A DNA stretch of 64,000 nucleotides from Pedobacter sp. MR2016-24 (GTDB lineage Bacteria > Bacteroidota > Bacteroidia > Sphingobacteriales > Sphingobacteriaceae): positions 372,001 through 436,000 of the forward strand of contig NZ_JAPIVO010000008.1 in the NCBI RefSeq assembly GCF_026239655.1, in the 5' to 3' direction. Below, one piece after another: positions 10,012 to 19,139 of the stretch. The notes under the pieces were generated by a model. The model was not told the DNA's origin, ran no database searches, and saw nothing but the letters and a program-made list of their open reading frames with translations. Every line of letters begins with the position of its first letter. Within the stretch, counting starts at the first letter, position 1. Both the position numbers and the translations under genes were made by a program.

Positions 10012-13000
10012 ATGTATAATAAATCTACTTTTTTCAATCTCAAAAATAGCTGTGTATTAACCATGCTATTTCTGGCCGTGCAAACCGGGCAGGCTATAAC
10101 AAGACCAAAGGGGAATCTAAAACTGGATTCTAAATTATATGCTGCTTCCTTTCAGCAACAAACAATAAGAGGTAAGATCCTTGATGAGGCTGGCCTTCCG
10201 TTACCAGGTGCATCTGTTAAAGAAGCTGGTACGGCAAACATAGCCATGACCGATAATAAAGGTGAATTTAAAATCACCGTGGCTAAAGGCAGTAAACTGG
10301 AAATCTCTTTTATAGGTTATAAAAGAAAAACTGTCATCGCAGATAACACAGTACTTACCATCACTATGGAAGCTGAAGATAACAGCCTTGGTGAGGTAAT
10401 GGTAGTGGGTTACGGTAAACAAGCTAAAAAAGACATTACAGGTTCAGTAACGCAACTTGAAGCCTCAAATTTCAGACAGGGCGTTGGCGTTTCAGCAGAT
10501 AACCTGCTGCAAGGTAAGGTTGCCGGTGTAAGAGTTGTAGGTGCAAGCGGTGAGCCGGGCGGCGGTGTTGACGTATCCATCAGGGGTGTAGGTTCCATCA
10601 GAAGTGGAAGTACCCCTTTATTTGTTGTTGACGGGGTGCCGCTGACGAACGATGATGTGAGTCCGGCAGGACAGAACGTAGGCTTCGGTAATGCGAGAGC
10701 AAAAAACCCATTGAACTTCCTGAATACAAGTGATATTGAATCGATGACCATACTGAAGGATGCTTCTGCTGCTGCTATATATGGCTCACGCGGATCTAAC
10801 GGGGTAGTGATCGTGACCACTAAAAAAGGAAAAAAAGGAGATGCATCATTCACGGCAGATTCCTATATCGGACTATCCACAGTAGCACATAAACTGGATT
10901 TATTATCCGCAGACGAATATAGAAAAGCGATTAAAGATCCGGCTTTTGACCATGGTGGAAATACAGACTGGCAGGACGTGATTTACAGAAAAGCGATGAC
11001 CAGAAACAATGCCTTCTCTTTCTCTAAACAAACCAATACAGGTAACTACTATGCTTCTGCATCCCAGATGGATCAGGAAGGTATCATCAAAAACAGTAAC
11101 TTCAGAAGAACCACTGCAAGAGTGAATGGTACAGAATCATTCCTTGACGATCAGCGTTTGAAAATTGGCATTAACCTGACAGCCAGCGAAACAAAAGATG
11201 ACGGTGTACCTACCAGCGATGATGGTGGCTCAAATGGTCAGCTGATTGTGCATACCCTGATGGCTAACCCCACCAGAAACGTATTTGATGAAAATGGTAA
11301 TTATACCAATTTCAAAATGAATGCCCACTACAACCCTGCCTATTTGCAGAGCATTTATAGTGATAAAACCCGTACTACAAGAATTCTGGCAAATACGGAT
11401 ATATCCTTCAGAATTTTTAAAGGTTTAGAATATAAAATGAACCTGGGTATTGACCGTTCTGTGGCCGAAAGAAATACAACGATCTATAAAAACCTGACCG
11501 ACCTGAACCCGAACGGTAAATACGTTCAGTTTAACCTGGATTCGAAAAGTACTATATTAGAGCATTACCTGACGTATAACTTGTTACAGGATAAACACAA
11601 GGTTGAAGTGTTGGGTGGTTTCTCCTATCAGAAATTTGAAAGAGGTGGTAACAGCTTCAGTATTGACGGGATCAATAGGGAAAACGGCATAGCCCCGGAA
11701 AATAACCCTGCATTCTCAGGCACCCAGAGTGGCGTCAGCGGATTTGCGCAGATCAACGAATTACAATCTTATTTTGGTAGAGTAAACTACTCATTCGATA
11801 ACAAATACCTGTTAACCGCATCATTACGTGCTGATGGTTCAACAAGATTTGGCACCAACAATAAATATGGTTACTTCCCGTCATTCGCTTTAGGATGGAA
11901 CATTGCACAGGAAGACTTCTTACAGAAAATACCCGCTATCAGCGAACTGAAACTGAGGGCAAGCTGGGGTGAAACCGGGAACCAGGAAGTAGAGAACAAA
12001 TTGACCAAATCCAGTTATTCGCTTTCACCAGCAGACGGTTATTACCTGTATGACAATTTAAACCTCGTCAACGGAGTCTCTGTAAACAGAACAGCAAATC
12101 CCAATTTGAAATGGGAAGTAGTTACGCAATATAACGTAGGTTTAGACTTTGCGTTACTAAAGGGAAAAGTATATGGTACATTAGATTATTTCAATAAAAC
12201 CACTACCGATGCACTTTTACGTATCCCTTCACAACCATTAGACCCAACATCATTTGTGTGGGCAAATGTTAGCGGTAAGATTATCAACAAAGGTCTTGAG
12301 TTTATGATAGGTACTACAATCATGGACAAAGGTGACTTCAAATGGTCGGCCGATGTAAATGGTGCTACCCTGAAAAACGTCATTAAAGGTCTTCCCGTTT
12401 CAGAAATTCTGTCTGGTACGATATCGGGCCCCGGACAGTCAGGCGTATTAGCGAATATCTATAAAAACGGATATGCTGCAGGTTCATTTTACTTGTTAGA
12501 GCATATTGGTTTTGATGAAAAAGGTGCCAACAAGTTTAAAGACTTCAATAATGATGGCGTAATTGACAATAAAGATCGCCAGATCTTTCAGGGTGCGATC
12601 CCAAAGTTCACCGCTGGTCTAAACAGTCAGATGAGCTATAAAGCATTTGATTTCTCTTTCTCGATTATCGGGCAGAGCGGCGGATACCTGCTGAACAATA
12701 CTGGTCTGAACTCATTGAATATTAACAATCTTGCCTCCGACAGGAACGTAGCAACAGGTTATTATGAATCAGGAGCTAATCCTTCCAACTCACCTATATT
12801 GTCTACCCTATTCTTAGAAAAGTCGGACTTCCTTAGATTAAACACTGCACGTATTGGTTATAACTTTAAACTACCAAGTTTAAAATGGCTGCAGAACTTA
12901 AATCTTTATGTATCAGGTCAGAATCTGGTAACCATAACTAACTACACAGGATACGATCCATTGATTAACAGTCCTAAATCTAACGATGGTAACCAGTCTT

Positions 13001-13068
13001 TAGGTATTGACTACGCAAGTTACCCATCTGCAAAAACATTCATTTTTGGCGCAATTTTAAAATTATAA
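10012..13068 (+). CDS. SusC/RagA-type TonB-dependent receptor without STN domain
   Basis: This 1018-residue outer-membrane importer starts with a signal-like segment (VLTMLFLAVQTGQA) and goes straight to a carboxypeptidase-regulatory-like domain (about 50-125, IRGKILDEAGLPLPGASVK). A TonB-box-like stretch follows (LGEVMVVGYGKQ), then the plug (DNLLQGKVAGVRV, PLFVVDGVPL, DASAAAIYGSRGSNGVVIVTTKKG) and a barrel ending in an aromatic-rich C-terminus. It lacks the STN domain of the other two SusC proteins, which fits the absence of nearby FecR and sigma genes. It is followed after 2 bp by susD. Confidence 0.95.
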   Translation: MYNKSTFFNLKNSCVLTMLFLAVQTGQAITRPKGNLKLDSKLYAASFQQQTIRGKILDEAGLPLPGASVKEAGTANIAMTDNKGEFKITVAKGSKLEISFIGYKRKTVIADNTVLTITMEAEDNSLGEVMVVGYGKQAKKDITGSVTQLEASNFRQGVGVSADNLLQGKVAGVRVVGASGEPGGGVDVSIRGVGSIRSGSTPLFVVDGVPLTNDDVSPAGQNVGFGNARAKNPLNFLNTSDIESMTILKDASAAAIYGSRGSNGVVIVTTKKGKKGDASFTADSYIGLSTVAHKLDLLSADEYRKAIKDPAFDHGGNTDWQDVIYRKAMTRNNAFSFSKQTNTGNYYASASQMDQEGIIKNSNFRRTTARVNGTESFLDDQRLKIGINLTASETKDDGVPTSDDGGSNGQLIVHTLMANPTRNVFDENGNYTNFKMNAHYNPAYLQSIYSDKTRTTRILANTDISFRIFKGLEYKMNLGIDRSVAERNTTIYKNLTDLNPNGKYVQFNLDSKSTILEHYLTYNLLQDKHKVEVLGGFSYQKFERGGNSFSIDGINRENGIAPENNPAFSGTQSGVSGFAQINELQSYFGRVNYSFDNKYLLTASLRADGSTRFGTNNKYGYFPSFALGWNIAQEDFLQKIPAISELKLRASWGETGNQEVENKLTKSSYSLSPADGYYLYDNLNLVNGVSVNRTANPNLKWEVVTQYNVGLDFALLKGKVYGTLDYFNKTTTDALLRIPSQPLDPTSFVWANVSGKIINKGLEFMIGTTIMDKGDFKWSADVNGATLKNVIKGLPVSEILSGTISGPGQSGVLANIYKNGYAAGSFYLLEHIGFDEKGANKFKDFNNDGVIDNKDRQIFQGAIPKFTAGLNSQMSYKAFDFSFSIIGQSGGYLLNNTGLNSLNINNLASDRNVATGYYESGANPSNSPILSTLFLEKSDFLRLNTARIGYNFKLPSLKWLQNLNLYVSGQNLVTITNYTGYDPLINSPKSNDGNQSLGIDYASYPSAKTFIFGAILKL

Positions 13069-13070
13069 TA

Positions 13071-14840
13071 ATGAAAACGAACAAAATATATAAAGTAAGA
13101 AACGTCCTGTTTTTATTTACTTTTCTAACCATTACCAGCTGTACTAAATTAAATGAGGTGGTATTGGATCAGGTGGTAGGCGAAAATACGGCCAGCCCTG
13201 AAGGTGCGCTGGCAGCAGCTTATGATCGTTTGGGAGACGGTACTTTTGTAGACAACGGGGGCATGCTGGCTATGCAGGAATACACCAGTGATATTGCCAT
13301 ACTGCCTACAAGAGGTAGCGACTGGGGTGATGGCGGAAAATGGCGTGCCATGCATGAGTTTACCTGGGCTCCGGATAATGCGGTGATTGTGAGCAACTGG
13401 GATATGTTAACCAATGGGGTCACCAGATCACTGACAGCTGTAAAAACGATCAGTGCCAGCAGCGTTGCGCAAAAAAACCTATTATTAGCAGAAGCAAAAG
13501 GATTACTAGCCTTTTACACTTATACTACGCTTGATCTATTTGGTCAGGCCCCCTACCGTAACCCGGCTGATAACAGCGCACCGCTGGAGATTTTACAAGC
13601 AGGTGCTGCCATTGACGGCCTGATTACTACAGTAGAAGGACTGATCCCGGATCTTGCTGCGCTCGGTACACAATCTACACATAATGGCAGATTTACAAAA
13701 GAAGCAGCCTATGCGCTACTAGCACAGATGTATCTGAACCGCGCAGTTTTCAAGGACCGTTACAATGCCTCTTCAAGCTTTAACTTTACAGAAGGTGCAG
13801 TTGGCGGAAATGGTACTGACATGGATAAGGTAATTGCCTATACCTCTTTACTGATCAATAATGCCCGGTTTAAACTGGAAAGCAATTACTTCAATAACTT
13901 TTCCATCAAAAATTCTGGTGGTTCGGAGCTGATCTTTGTTGTAGTTCAAAAAATAGATTACCTCCGCAATGGCGATAATGACCTTGCGTATGTATCCATG
14001 GAGCGTAACCAGAGAGCATCACAGGCAAACAGGGGTACCAATGCTGCTTGTATAACTCCGGAATTTTATAACAGCTGGGATGGTAATCATGACGACCCGA
14101 GGTTCCAGAGACATTATCAATATGCCGATGGCACCTGGTTTATGAATGATGGAACGGATGTAAGTGTACCAGCTACAAGTCTTGTTACAGGAACTGCTTA
14201 TCCATGGTTTCACTTTAACATGGGTATCCAGGTTGGTCAGCAATACGGCCCTGTATTAACTACAGCAGGTCCCCTGGAAATGGTGGGTAACAGGATTAAA
14301 GTATCCAAGCTCGTTTGCGAAAAAAGCACCTCTACGCCGATGGACTTTACACCGTTATTGAATTTCGATAATCCTTCACAGGCGGTACTTGCACAAAATC
14401 AGATTAACCGTGGGGCACGTTGTTTCAAATTCGAATTCGACCCGGAAGAAGGTAATGGAACAAGCAATGTAGATATTCCTTTATTCCGTTTAGGTGGTAT
14501 TTATACCATGAGAGCTGAAGCTTACCTGCGATCTGGTAATACCAGTGCAGCACTTGCTGATGTGAATACGCTGCGTACCAGCAGAACCCGTGAGGCACTT
14601 TATGGTAATGCACCTGGCGTGGCACTGACTACAATCAATGCTGCTATTCTGTACAAAGAAATTGGTTTCGAGATGTACTGGGAAATGTGGAGAAGACCTC
14701 AGATGATCCGTTTCGGTAAGTTTGACCTGGCTTCGCCCCTATCTGCTAAACCGGCATCACAGCCGTTCAGAAGGATTTTCCCTATCCCTCAGACTACAAT
14801 TGATGTAGCTAAGGCGATTACCCAGAATATGGGTTACTAA
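13071..14840 (+). CDS. SusD/RagB-family lipoprotein
   Basis: This 589-residue substrate-binding lipoprotein pairs with the SusC immediately upstream (2-bp gap). The lipobox cysteine is residue 24 (TITSC). SusD-typical segments include LLAEAKGLLAFYTYTTLDLFGQAPY, KEAAYALLAQMYLNRAVF and, near the C-terminus, FRLGGIYTMRAEAYLRSG with ADVNTLRTSRT. The last helix region EIGFEMYWEMWRRPQMIRFGKF matches the usual end of SusD proteins. No enzyme gene follows in the same transcript, since a terminator lies 34 bp downstream. Confidence 0.93.
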   Translation: MKTNKIYKVRNVLFLFTFLTITSCTKLNEVVLDQVVGENTASPEGALAAAYDRLGDGTFVDNGGMLAMQEYTSDIAILPTRGSDWGDGGKWRAMHEFTWAPDNAVIVSNWDMLTNGVTRSLTAVKTISASSVAQKNLLLAEAKGLLAFYTYTTLDLFGQAPYRNPADNSAPLEILQAGAAIDGLITTVEGLIPDLAALGTQSTHNGRFTKEAAYALLAQMYLNRAVFKDRYNASSSFNFTEGAVGGNGTDMDKVIAYTSLLINNARFKLESNYFNNFSIKNSGGSELIFVVVQKIDYLRNGDNDLAYVSMERNQRASQANRGTNAACITPEFYNSWDGNHDDPRFQRHYQYADGTWFMNDGTDVSVPATSLVTGTAYPWFHFNMGIQVGQQYGPVLTTAGPLEMVGNRIKVSKLVCEKSTSTPMDFTPLLNFDNPSQAVLAQNQINRGARCFKFEFDPEEGNGTSNVDIPLFRLGGIYTMRAEAYLRSGNTSAALADVNTLRTSRTREALYGNAPGVALTTINAAILYKEIGFEMYWEMWRRPQMIRFGKFDLASPLSAKPASQPFRRIFPIPQTTIDVAKAITQNMGY

Positions 14841-14874
14841 TAGCGGATTGATTTAAATTTATAGTATAAATGAT

Positions 14875-14906
14875 GAACCCGTATCTTTTGATGCGGGTTC
14901 TTTGTA
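14875..14906 (+). terminator. rho-independent terminator after susCD
   Basis: An 11-bp stem (GAACCCG... pairing with ...CGGGTTC, one G-T pair) closes a TTTT loop and is followed by a T-rich run. It separates the susCD pair from the AraC gene. Confidence 0.75.
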
Positions 14907-14968
14907 TTTTTATACCGTAAAACCTGCTACAGGTAATTCACGTGTATTGTACCTAATCGACCGAAGCA

Positions 14969-15832
14969 ATGTATTTAGAGCACACTGTCCCCAAGACCAA
15001 CGGAAAAGTATATTTTATATATGATGAGCAAACGCTGGGAATCCGTTTCAAGGAAAACACCGAAAAGGAACAGCTGCTTTCTATTGCGTTGAATACCGGA
15101 CCAGCACAAACGATAACAGTGAACGGGCAGAATTATACCTTTCCTTCATGGAACCTTATACCCCTGGTTTCGAATCAGGTTTTTAGCTTTGAGCATCCCG
15201 AATCGATCACCATATGGCAGTACAACAGGGATTTCTACTGCCTGATTGATAACAACCCGGTCATCAGCTGCATGGGATTTTTGTTCTTTGGATTTTCGGG
15301 CAATCTATTTATTCCCCTCGAGCAGACCGATCGCCCCAAGCTGGAAAGCCTTCAGGAAATGTTTATAGAAGAATTTGAGGCAAGTGACAATATCAAAACC
15401 GACATGTTGCAGATGCTGCTGAAACGCCTCATCATTATCACTACAAGACTTGCTAAAAACCAGGTTACCGATTTACAGCATCCGGAAGATGAAAAATTCG
15501 ACCTGATCCGCGCATTCAATGTATTGGTATACCATCATTATAAAACAAATCATAGCGTGAAGTTCTATGCAGATTTGCTTCATAAGTCGCCCAAAACCCT
15601 ATCTAACCTCTTCTTGCAATACAAGTATAAATCTCCTTCAATAATTATTCAGGAACGTATCATCAGTGAAGCGAAAAGACTTTTCTGTTATAGTGACAAA
15701 TCTGCCAAAGAGGTTGCTTTTGAACTCGGTTTTGAGGACGCAGCACATTTCAGCCGCTTTTTCAAGAACCATACCAGGCAGAATCCTTCAGATTTCAGGA
15801 AACACCACAACACTGAAGTTCAGTCACACTAA
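14969..15832 (+). CDS. AraC-family transcriptional regulator
   Basis: This 287-residue protein has an N-terminal cupin-like sensor region (about 1-150) and a C-terminal double helix-turn-helix (about 185-280). The second helix-turn-helix shows the family pattern SAKEVAFELGFEDAAHFSRFFKNHTRQNPSDFRK. It stands after a terminator and is followed 27 bp later by a nucleoside deaminase gene, which may share its transcript. Targets could be the deaminase and hydrolase genes downstream; this is a guess from position. Confidence 0.88.
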   Translation: MYLEHTVPKTNGKVYFIYDEQTLGIRFKENTEKEQLLSIALNTGPAQTITVNGQNYTFPSWNLIPLVSNQVFSFEHPESITIWQYNRDFYCLIDNNPVISCMGFLFFGFSGNLFIPLEQTDRPKLESLQEMFIEEFEASDNIKTDMLQMLLKRLIIITTRLAKNQVTDLQHPEDEKFDLIRAFNVLVYHHYKTNHSVKFYADLLHKSPKTLSNLFLQYKYKSPSIIIQERIISEAKRLFCYSDKSAKEVAFELGFEDAAHFSRFFKNHTRQNPSDFRKHHNTEVQSH

Positions 15833-15859
15833 ACCCTTCCTTAAAATCAAAATTGGATC

Positions 15860-16261
15860 ATGACTGAGCATAACAGATATCTGGAGCGCTGCCAGCAACT
15901 TGCAGCAATTGCCGCCGCAGCAGGTGAATCTGCTGTAGGAAGCGTAGTGGTCCTTGACGGTAAGATTATTGGCGAGGGTTCGGAAAAAAGCAGGCAGATG
16001 AAAGATGTGACCCGCCATGCTGAGGTTGTCGCTATCCTCGATGCGGTCGAAAAATATGGCCATTGCAGAGGATCAATACTTTACTCTAATGTGGAACCCT
16101 GTATTCTTTGTTCCTACGTGGTGCGCCATCACCAGATTTCAAAAGTAGTTTTCAGTAAATTATGCGGAGAACTCGGTGGAACGAATCCGGCATTTAATAT
16201 CCTGACTACAGATCAGATCAGCGTATGGACAAAAGCGCCATTGATTGAAATTATTAAATGA
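15860..16261 (+). CDS. zinc-dependent nucleoside/cytidine deaminase-fold protein
   Basis: This 133-residue protein carries the deaminase zinc signature: H53 and catalytic E55 in RHAEVVA, and C81/C84 in VEPCILC. The fold and spacing fit the CMP/dCMP and guanine deaminase superfamily, which hydrolyses an exocyclic amine on a base or nucleoside. It is a little shorter than TadA-type enzymes. The AraC gene sits 27 bp upstream. The substrate cannot be told from sequence. Confidence 0.85.
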   Translation: MTEHNRYLERCQQLAAIAAAAGESAVGSVVVLDGKIIGEGSEKSRQMKDVTRHAEVVAILDAVEKYGHCRGSILYSNVEPCILCSYVVRHHQISKVVFSKLCGELGGTNPAFNILTTDQISVWTKAPLIEIIK

Positions 16262-16334
16262 TAACTCCTCGAAAGGAAATTACATAAATAATCCATTCCG
16301 GCTTAAATCGGCAAGTCTTCGGGAAGGATATCCA

Positions 16335-16365
16335 TTTTTACCCAGCCTGCGCTTACGCAACTTTG
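16335..16365 (+). promoter_or_regulatory. possible promoter for the HSL-type hydrolase
   Basis: TTTT at 16335-16338, a 19-nt spacer and CAACTTTG at 16358-16365 resemble the Bacteroidota TTTG / TAnnTTTG promoter with one mismatch in each element. The start codon is 33 nt downstream. Confidence 0.4.
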
Positions 16366-16398
16366 TATTGTCAATTAGGACAAATAAAAAACAATACA

Positions 16399-17454
16399 AT
16401 GAAAACTCAAAGCAGAATAATAAGCGGTACAGCAAAAGCTCTTGTTGCTGGTTTATTTTTAGCAACAGCTGGTGTATCTACTGTAAATGCTCAGGTAGCA
16501 GACTATGCTACAGACCCGCACTTAACACCTGAAGTGAGAACCTTCCTGAAAGCTATCCACGGTGGTCCGGGTATCGAAACCCTCTCTACCGCGAATGCAA
16601 GAAAAGTATTGGAAGATGCCCAGGCCAGTGTAAAATTCGACTATTCCGCAGTAAGCGAATCGGAAAAAACCATCACTCTGGATGAGGAAACTGTCAAACT
16701 CGACATTATGCGTCCAAAAGGAGTCAAAGGTGTACTTCCTGTATTTATCTTTATTCACGGCGGTGGCTGGATACTCGGAGACTATCCTACACACAGAAGA
16801 ATGGTCAGAGATCTGGTAATCGGATCAGGTGCAGTGGGCGTATTTGTAAATTATACCCGTACCCCGGAAGCTCCATTTCCTAAAGCGATCAACGAATCCT
16901 ATGCTGCAACCAAATGGGTAGCGAAAAATGGTGCTGAAATTGGGGTTGATGGCAAAAGGCTGGCAGTGATCGGTAATAGTGCAGGTGGCAACATTGCAGC
17001 AGTAGTATCGATTATGGCTAAGGAACGTAAAGGTCCGGAAATTAAAACTGCTATCCTGATGTGGCCGACTGTTGATACCGATTTCAGTACTGATTCTTTC
17101 AAAGCATTTGGTGCAGACCGCTTCCTGACTATTCCTTTTATGGAACAGCTATATGACTTGTATGTTCCTGACCATTCGAAAAGAAAAGATATTCATGTTT
17201 CTCCGCTGCTTGCCACTGTAGAACAACTTAAAGGTCTGCCACCAACTCTGATTCAGGTTGCTGAAAATGATGTATTGCGTGATGAGGGTGAGGCTTATGG
17301 ACGTAAATTACTGGAAGCCGGAGTAAAGGCAACAACCGTAAGATATAACGGAGTGATTCATGACTTTGGTTTATTGAACCCACTGGCAGAAATCCAGCAG
17401 ACTAAAGACCTCTTCATCCAGGCTTCTGCACAACTTAAACAATACCTGAAATAG
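16399..17454 (+). CDS. exported HSL-family alpha/beta hydrolase (esterase)
   Basis: This 351-residue protein has a signal sequence (ALVAGLFLATAGVSTVNAQ) and the full signature of bacterial hormone-sensitive-lipase-like esterases. The oxyanion motif HGGG is at 120-123. The nucleophile is S194 in GNSAGG, the acid D291 in AENDVLRDEG and the base H321 in VIHDFG. The family hydrolyses short-chain esters, often of xenobiotics. The ATG at 16399 is chosen because the signal sequence begins there. A terminator follows directly. The physiological substrate is unknown. Confidence 0.88.
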   Translation: MKTQSRIISGTAKALVAGLFLATAGVSTVNAQVADYATDPHLTPEVRTFLKAIHGGPGIETLSTANARKVLEDAQASVKFDYSAVSESEKTITLDEETVKLDIMRPKGVKGVLPVFIFIHGGGWILGDYPTHRRMVRDLVIGSGAVGVFVNYTRTPEAPFPKAINESYAATKWVAKNGAEIGVDGKRLAVIGNSAGGNIAAVVSIMAKERKGPEIKTAILMWPTVDTDFSTDSFKAFGADRFLTIPFMEQLYDLYVPDHSKRKDIHVSPLLATVEQLKGLPPTLIQVAENDVLRDEGEAYGRKLLEAGVKATTVRYNGVIHDFGLLNPLAEIQQTKDLFIQASAQLKQYLK

Positions 17455-17461
17455 AAAATAT

Positions 17462-17500
17462 AAGCGCCAGCCTCCTCCATTCAAACCAGGCTGACGCTTT
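17462..17500 (+). terminator. rho-independent terminator
   Basis: A 12-bp stem with one mismatch (AAGCG-CAGCCT pairing with AGGCTG-CGCTT) and a 14-nt loop sits 8 bp after the esterase stop. It isolates the esterase from the downstream remnant. Confidence 0.7.
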
Positions 17501-17520
17501 CAATTTAAAACCAGATTGTC

Positions 17521-17701
17521 ATGAAAATTACAAGACTATCATGGGCAGGCCTGCTACTGGAAAGCCCTTCAACCACCCTCTATATAGACCCCCTACAAAA
17601 CGTAGAAAATATGGCACCCTTTCTTGGTCTGCCTAAGTTCGGGCGCTCTGCAGGGAATCAGTATCCAGAGATTAAAAGATGCTGAAACAATAAATCTGTA
17701 A
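17521..17701 (+). pseudogene. internally deleted MBL-fold hydrolase remnant
   Basis: An ATG at 17521 opens a 54-codon frame whose first 36 residues (MKITRLSWAGLLLES, then LYIDPL and APFLG) look like the N-terminus of an UlaG-type metallo-beta-lactamase-fold hydrolase. The HxHxDH zinc motif that should follow is absent. From 17645 a different frame (shifted by 1) reads ALQGISIQRLKDAETINL and stops at 17701; such an ending is typical of the same family's C-terminus. The simplest reading is that a large internal deletion fused both gene ends out of frame. The family link is from memory and the junction position (about 17630-17645) is approximate. Confidence 0.65.
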
Positions 17702-17774
17702 GAATTGCAATTTTAAATTAAGGCTCAAAATCATTATTTGGGCAAAATCGTCAAGCATATGGGAATAATATCCA

Positions 17775-17805
17775 TTTCTTTCGATCAATATCATCGGCAC
17801 CTTTG
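17775..17805 (+). promoter_or_regulatory. possible promoter for the hydrolase-DoxX pair
   Basis: TTTC at 17775-17778, a 19-nt spacer and CACCTTTG at 17798-17805 match the Bacteroidota promoter pattern with one mismatch per element. The start codon lies 36 nt downstream. Confidence 0.45.
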
Positions 17806-17841
17806 CTACACAATAAAAAACAACAATTAAATTAAAATCAA

Positions 17842-18600
17842 ATGAAAACAATCAAATTTATAGCTCTGTCGCTATTGATGCTATGGGCTACAGCTGGTAC
17901 ATACGCGCAGAATTCTGAAAAACCAACTATCATATTTGTACATGGTATCTGGGCAGATGGTTCTTCGTGGAACAGTCAGATTTTGGATCTGCAGGCGAAA
18001 GGCTATCCGGTGATCTCGGTACAGAACCCAATCACATCTCTAGCTGACGATGTTGCCGCAACAAAAAGAGCCATTAGCCAGGCTAAAGGAAAAGTAATTC
18101 TTGTAGGCCATTCCTGGGGTGGATTTGTGATTACCCAAGCCGGAAATGACCCAAAGGTTGCCGGACTTGTTTATGTGGCTGCACTGGTACCTGACCTGGG
18201 AGAAACATTACCAAGTCTGTCTGCCAAAGGACCAGCTATTACCTTAAGTAATTATTTCGAGCCAACAGGAGGATTTGTCTACATTAGCCAGGAGGGTGTG
18301 AAAGCAGTATTTGCTCAAGATTTATCGGCTAAACAGCAGCAGGTAATCTATGCTACACAGACCCCGGCAGCTGAGCAGGTATTTGCTGATAAAAGTGGAG
18401 AACCTGCCTGGAAAAATAAAGCCAGCTGGTATATTGTTGCCAAAAGCGATAAATCAATCAGTCCGGATCTGGAAAGAATGATGGCCAAAAGAGCTGGAGC
18501 GAAAACTACAGAAATTGAGGCCAGCCATGTAGTCATGATTTCCCATCCTAAAGAAGTGCTCCGTATCATCGAAGAAGCTGCAAATTTTAAAAGCAACTAA
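17842..18600 (+). CDS. exported alpha/beta hydrolase
   Basis: This 252-residue protein has a signal sequence (FIALSLLMLWATAGTYAQ). It belongs to the alpha/beta-hydrolase group that includes salicylate-type esterases and pyrethroid hydrolases. Motifs: oxyanion region VHGIWADGSSW, nucleophile S91 in GHSWGG, probable acid D203 in AKSDKSIS and base H229 in ASHVVMISHP. It has no close sequence likeness to the HSL-type esterase upstream. The DoxX-like gene starts 4 bp after its stop. The substrate is unknown. Confidence 0.85.
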   Translation: MKTIKFIALSLLMLWATAGTYAQNSEKPTIIFVHGIWADGSSWNSQILDLQAKGYPVISVQNPITSLADDVAATKRAISQAKGKVILVGHSWGGFVITQAGNDPKVAGLVYVAALVPDLGETLPSLSAKGPAITLSNYFEPTGGFVYISQEGVKAVFAQDLSAKQQQVIYATQTPAAEQVFADKSGEPAWKNKASWYIVAKSDKSISPDLERMMAKRAGAKTTEIEASHVVMISHPKEVLRIIEEAANFKSN

Positions 18601-18604
18601 ATTT

Positions 18605-18976
18605 ATGAAAAATATGAATGTTAAATTCATTATGACCTGGATACTGATCATCCCAACAGTACTGATCCTGATTTATAATGCCTATGTTAAACTCAGTTCC
18701 AGCCCCGGAGCAATACAGCTTTTCACAGGACTCGGATTGGAACCTTACGGAAGATTGCTGCTCGGCGCTACCGAGATATTTGCGGCGCTGCTCATTGTAT
18801 ACCCGCCCACTATGAAATATGGCGCTGTATTAGGTGTAATACTGATGTCGGGAGTGATCCTGATTCACCTTACAAAGCTCGGGATTGCACTGGGTGGTGA
18901 TTATAGCTTTTTTATAATGGGTATCGTCGCTTTCTGCTGCTCTGCCGCACTCATATGGATTAGTTACCGAAAATAG
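18605..18976 (+). CDS. DoxX-like small membrane protein
   Basis: This 123-residue protein consists almost entirely of four hydrophobic helices (FIMTWILIIPTVLILIYNAY; LLLGATEIFAALLIVY; YGAVLGVILMSGVILIHL; FFIMGIVAFCCSAALIWI). The spacing and the short GLGLEPYGRLLLGATE segment are typical of DoxX/DoxD-like proteins, often encoded beside oxidoreductases or stress genes. It is coupled to the hydrolase upstream (4-bp gap) and closed by a strong terminator. Confidence 0.8.
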   Translation: MKNMNVKFIMTWILIIPTVLILIYNAYVKLSSSPGAIQLFTGLGLEPYGRLLLGATEIFAALLIVYPPTMKYGAVLGVILMSGVILIHLTKLGIALGGDYSFFIMGIVAFCCSAALIWISYRK

Positions 18977-19004
18977 TATAGGGTTAAAAATGATCTGACA
19001 ATGG

Positions 19005-19032
19005 AAAGGGCCGCGAGATGCGGCCCTTTTTA
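19005..19032 (+). terminator. rho-independent terminator
   Basis: A 10-bp perfect stem (AAAGGGCCGC / GCGGCCCTTT) with loop GAGAT and a T tract lies 28 bp after the DoxX-like gene. Confidence 0.9.
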
Positions 19033-19139
19033 GTTCATGGAGAATTACAAGTTTGAGCTTCGGTAGCAAGCAAATTGAGCTTTCTGGAAAAACAAAGTCA
19101 ATAAATATTACAGACCTTTGTTTCATTATCATAGCAATC

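Noticed and set aside
19053..19139. Longer AraC protein from a TTG start
   Set aside because: The extension overlaps a promoter-like element and adds residues with no domain match; the ATG at 19140 is simpler.
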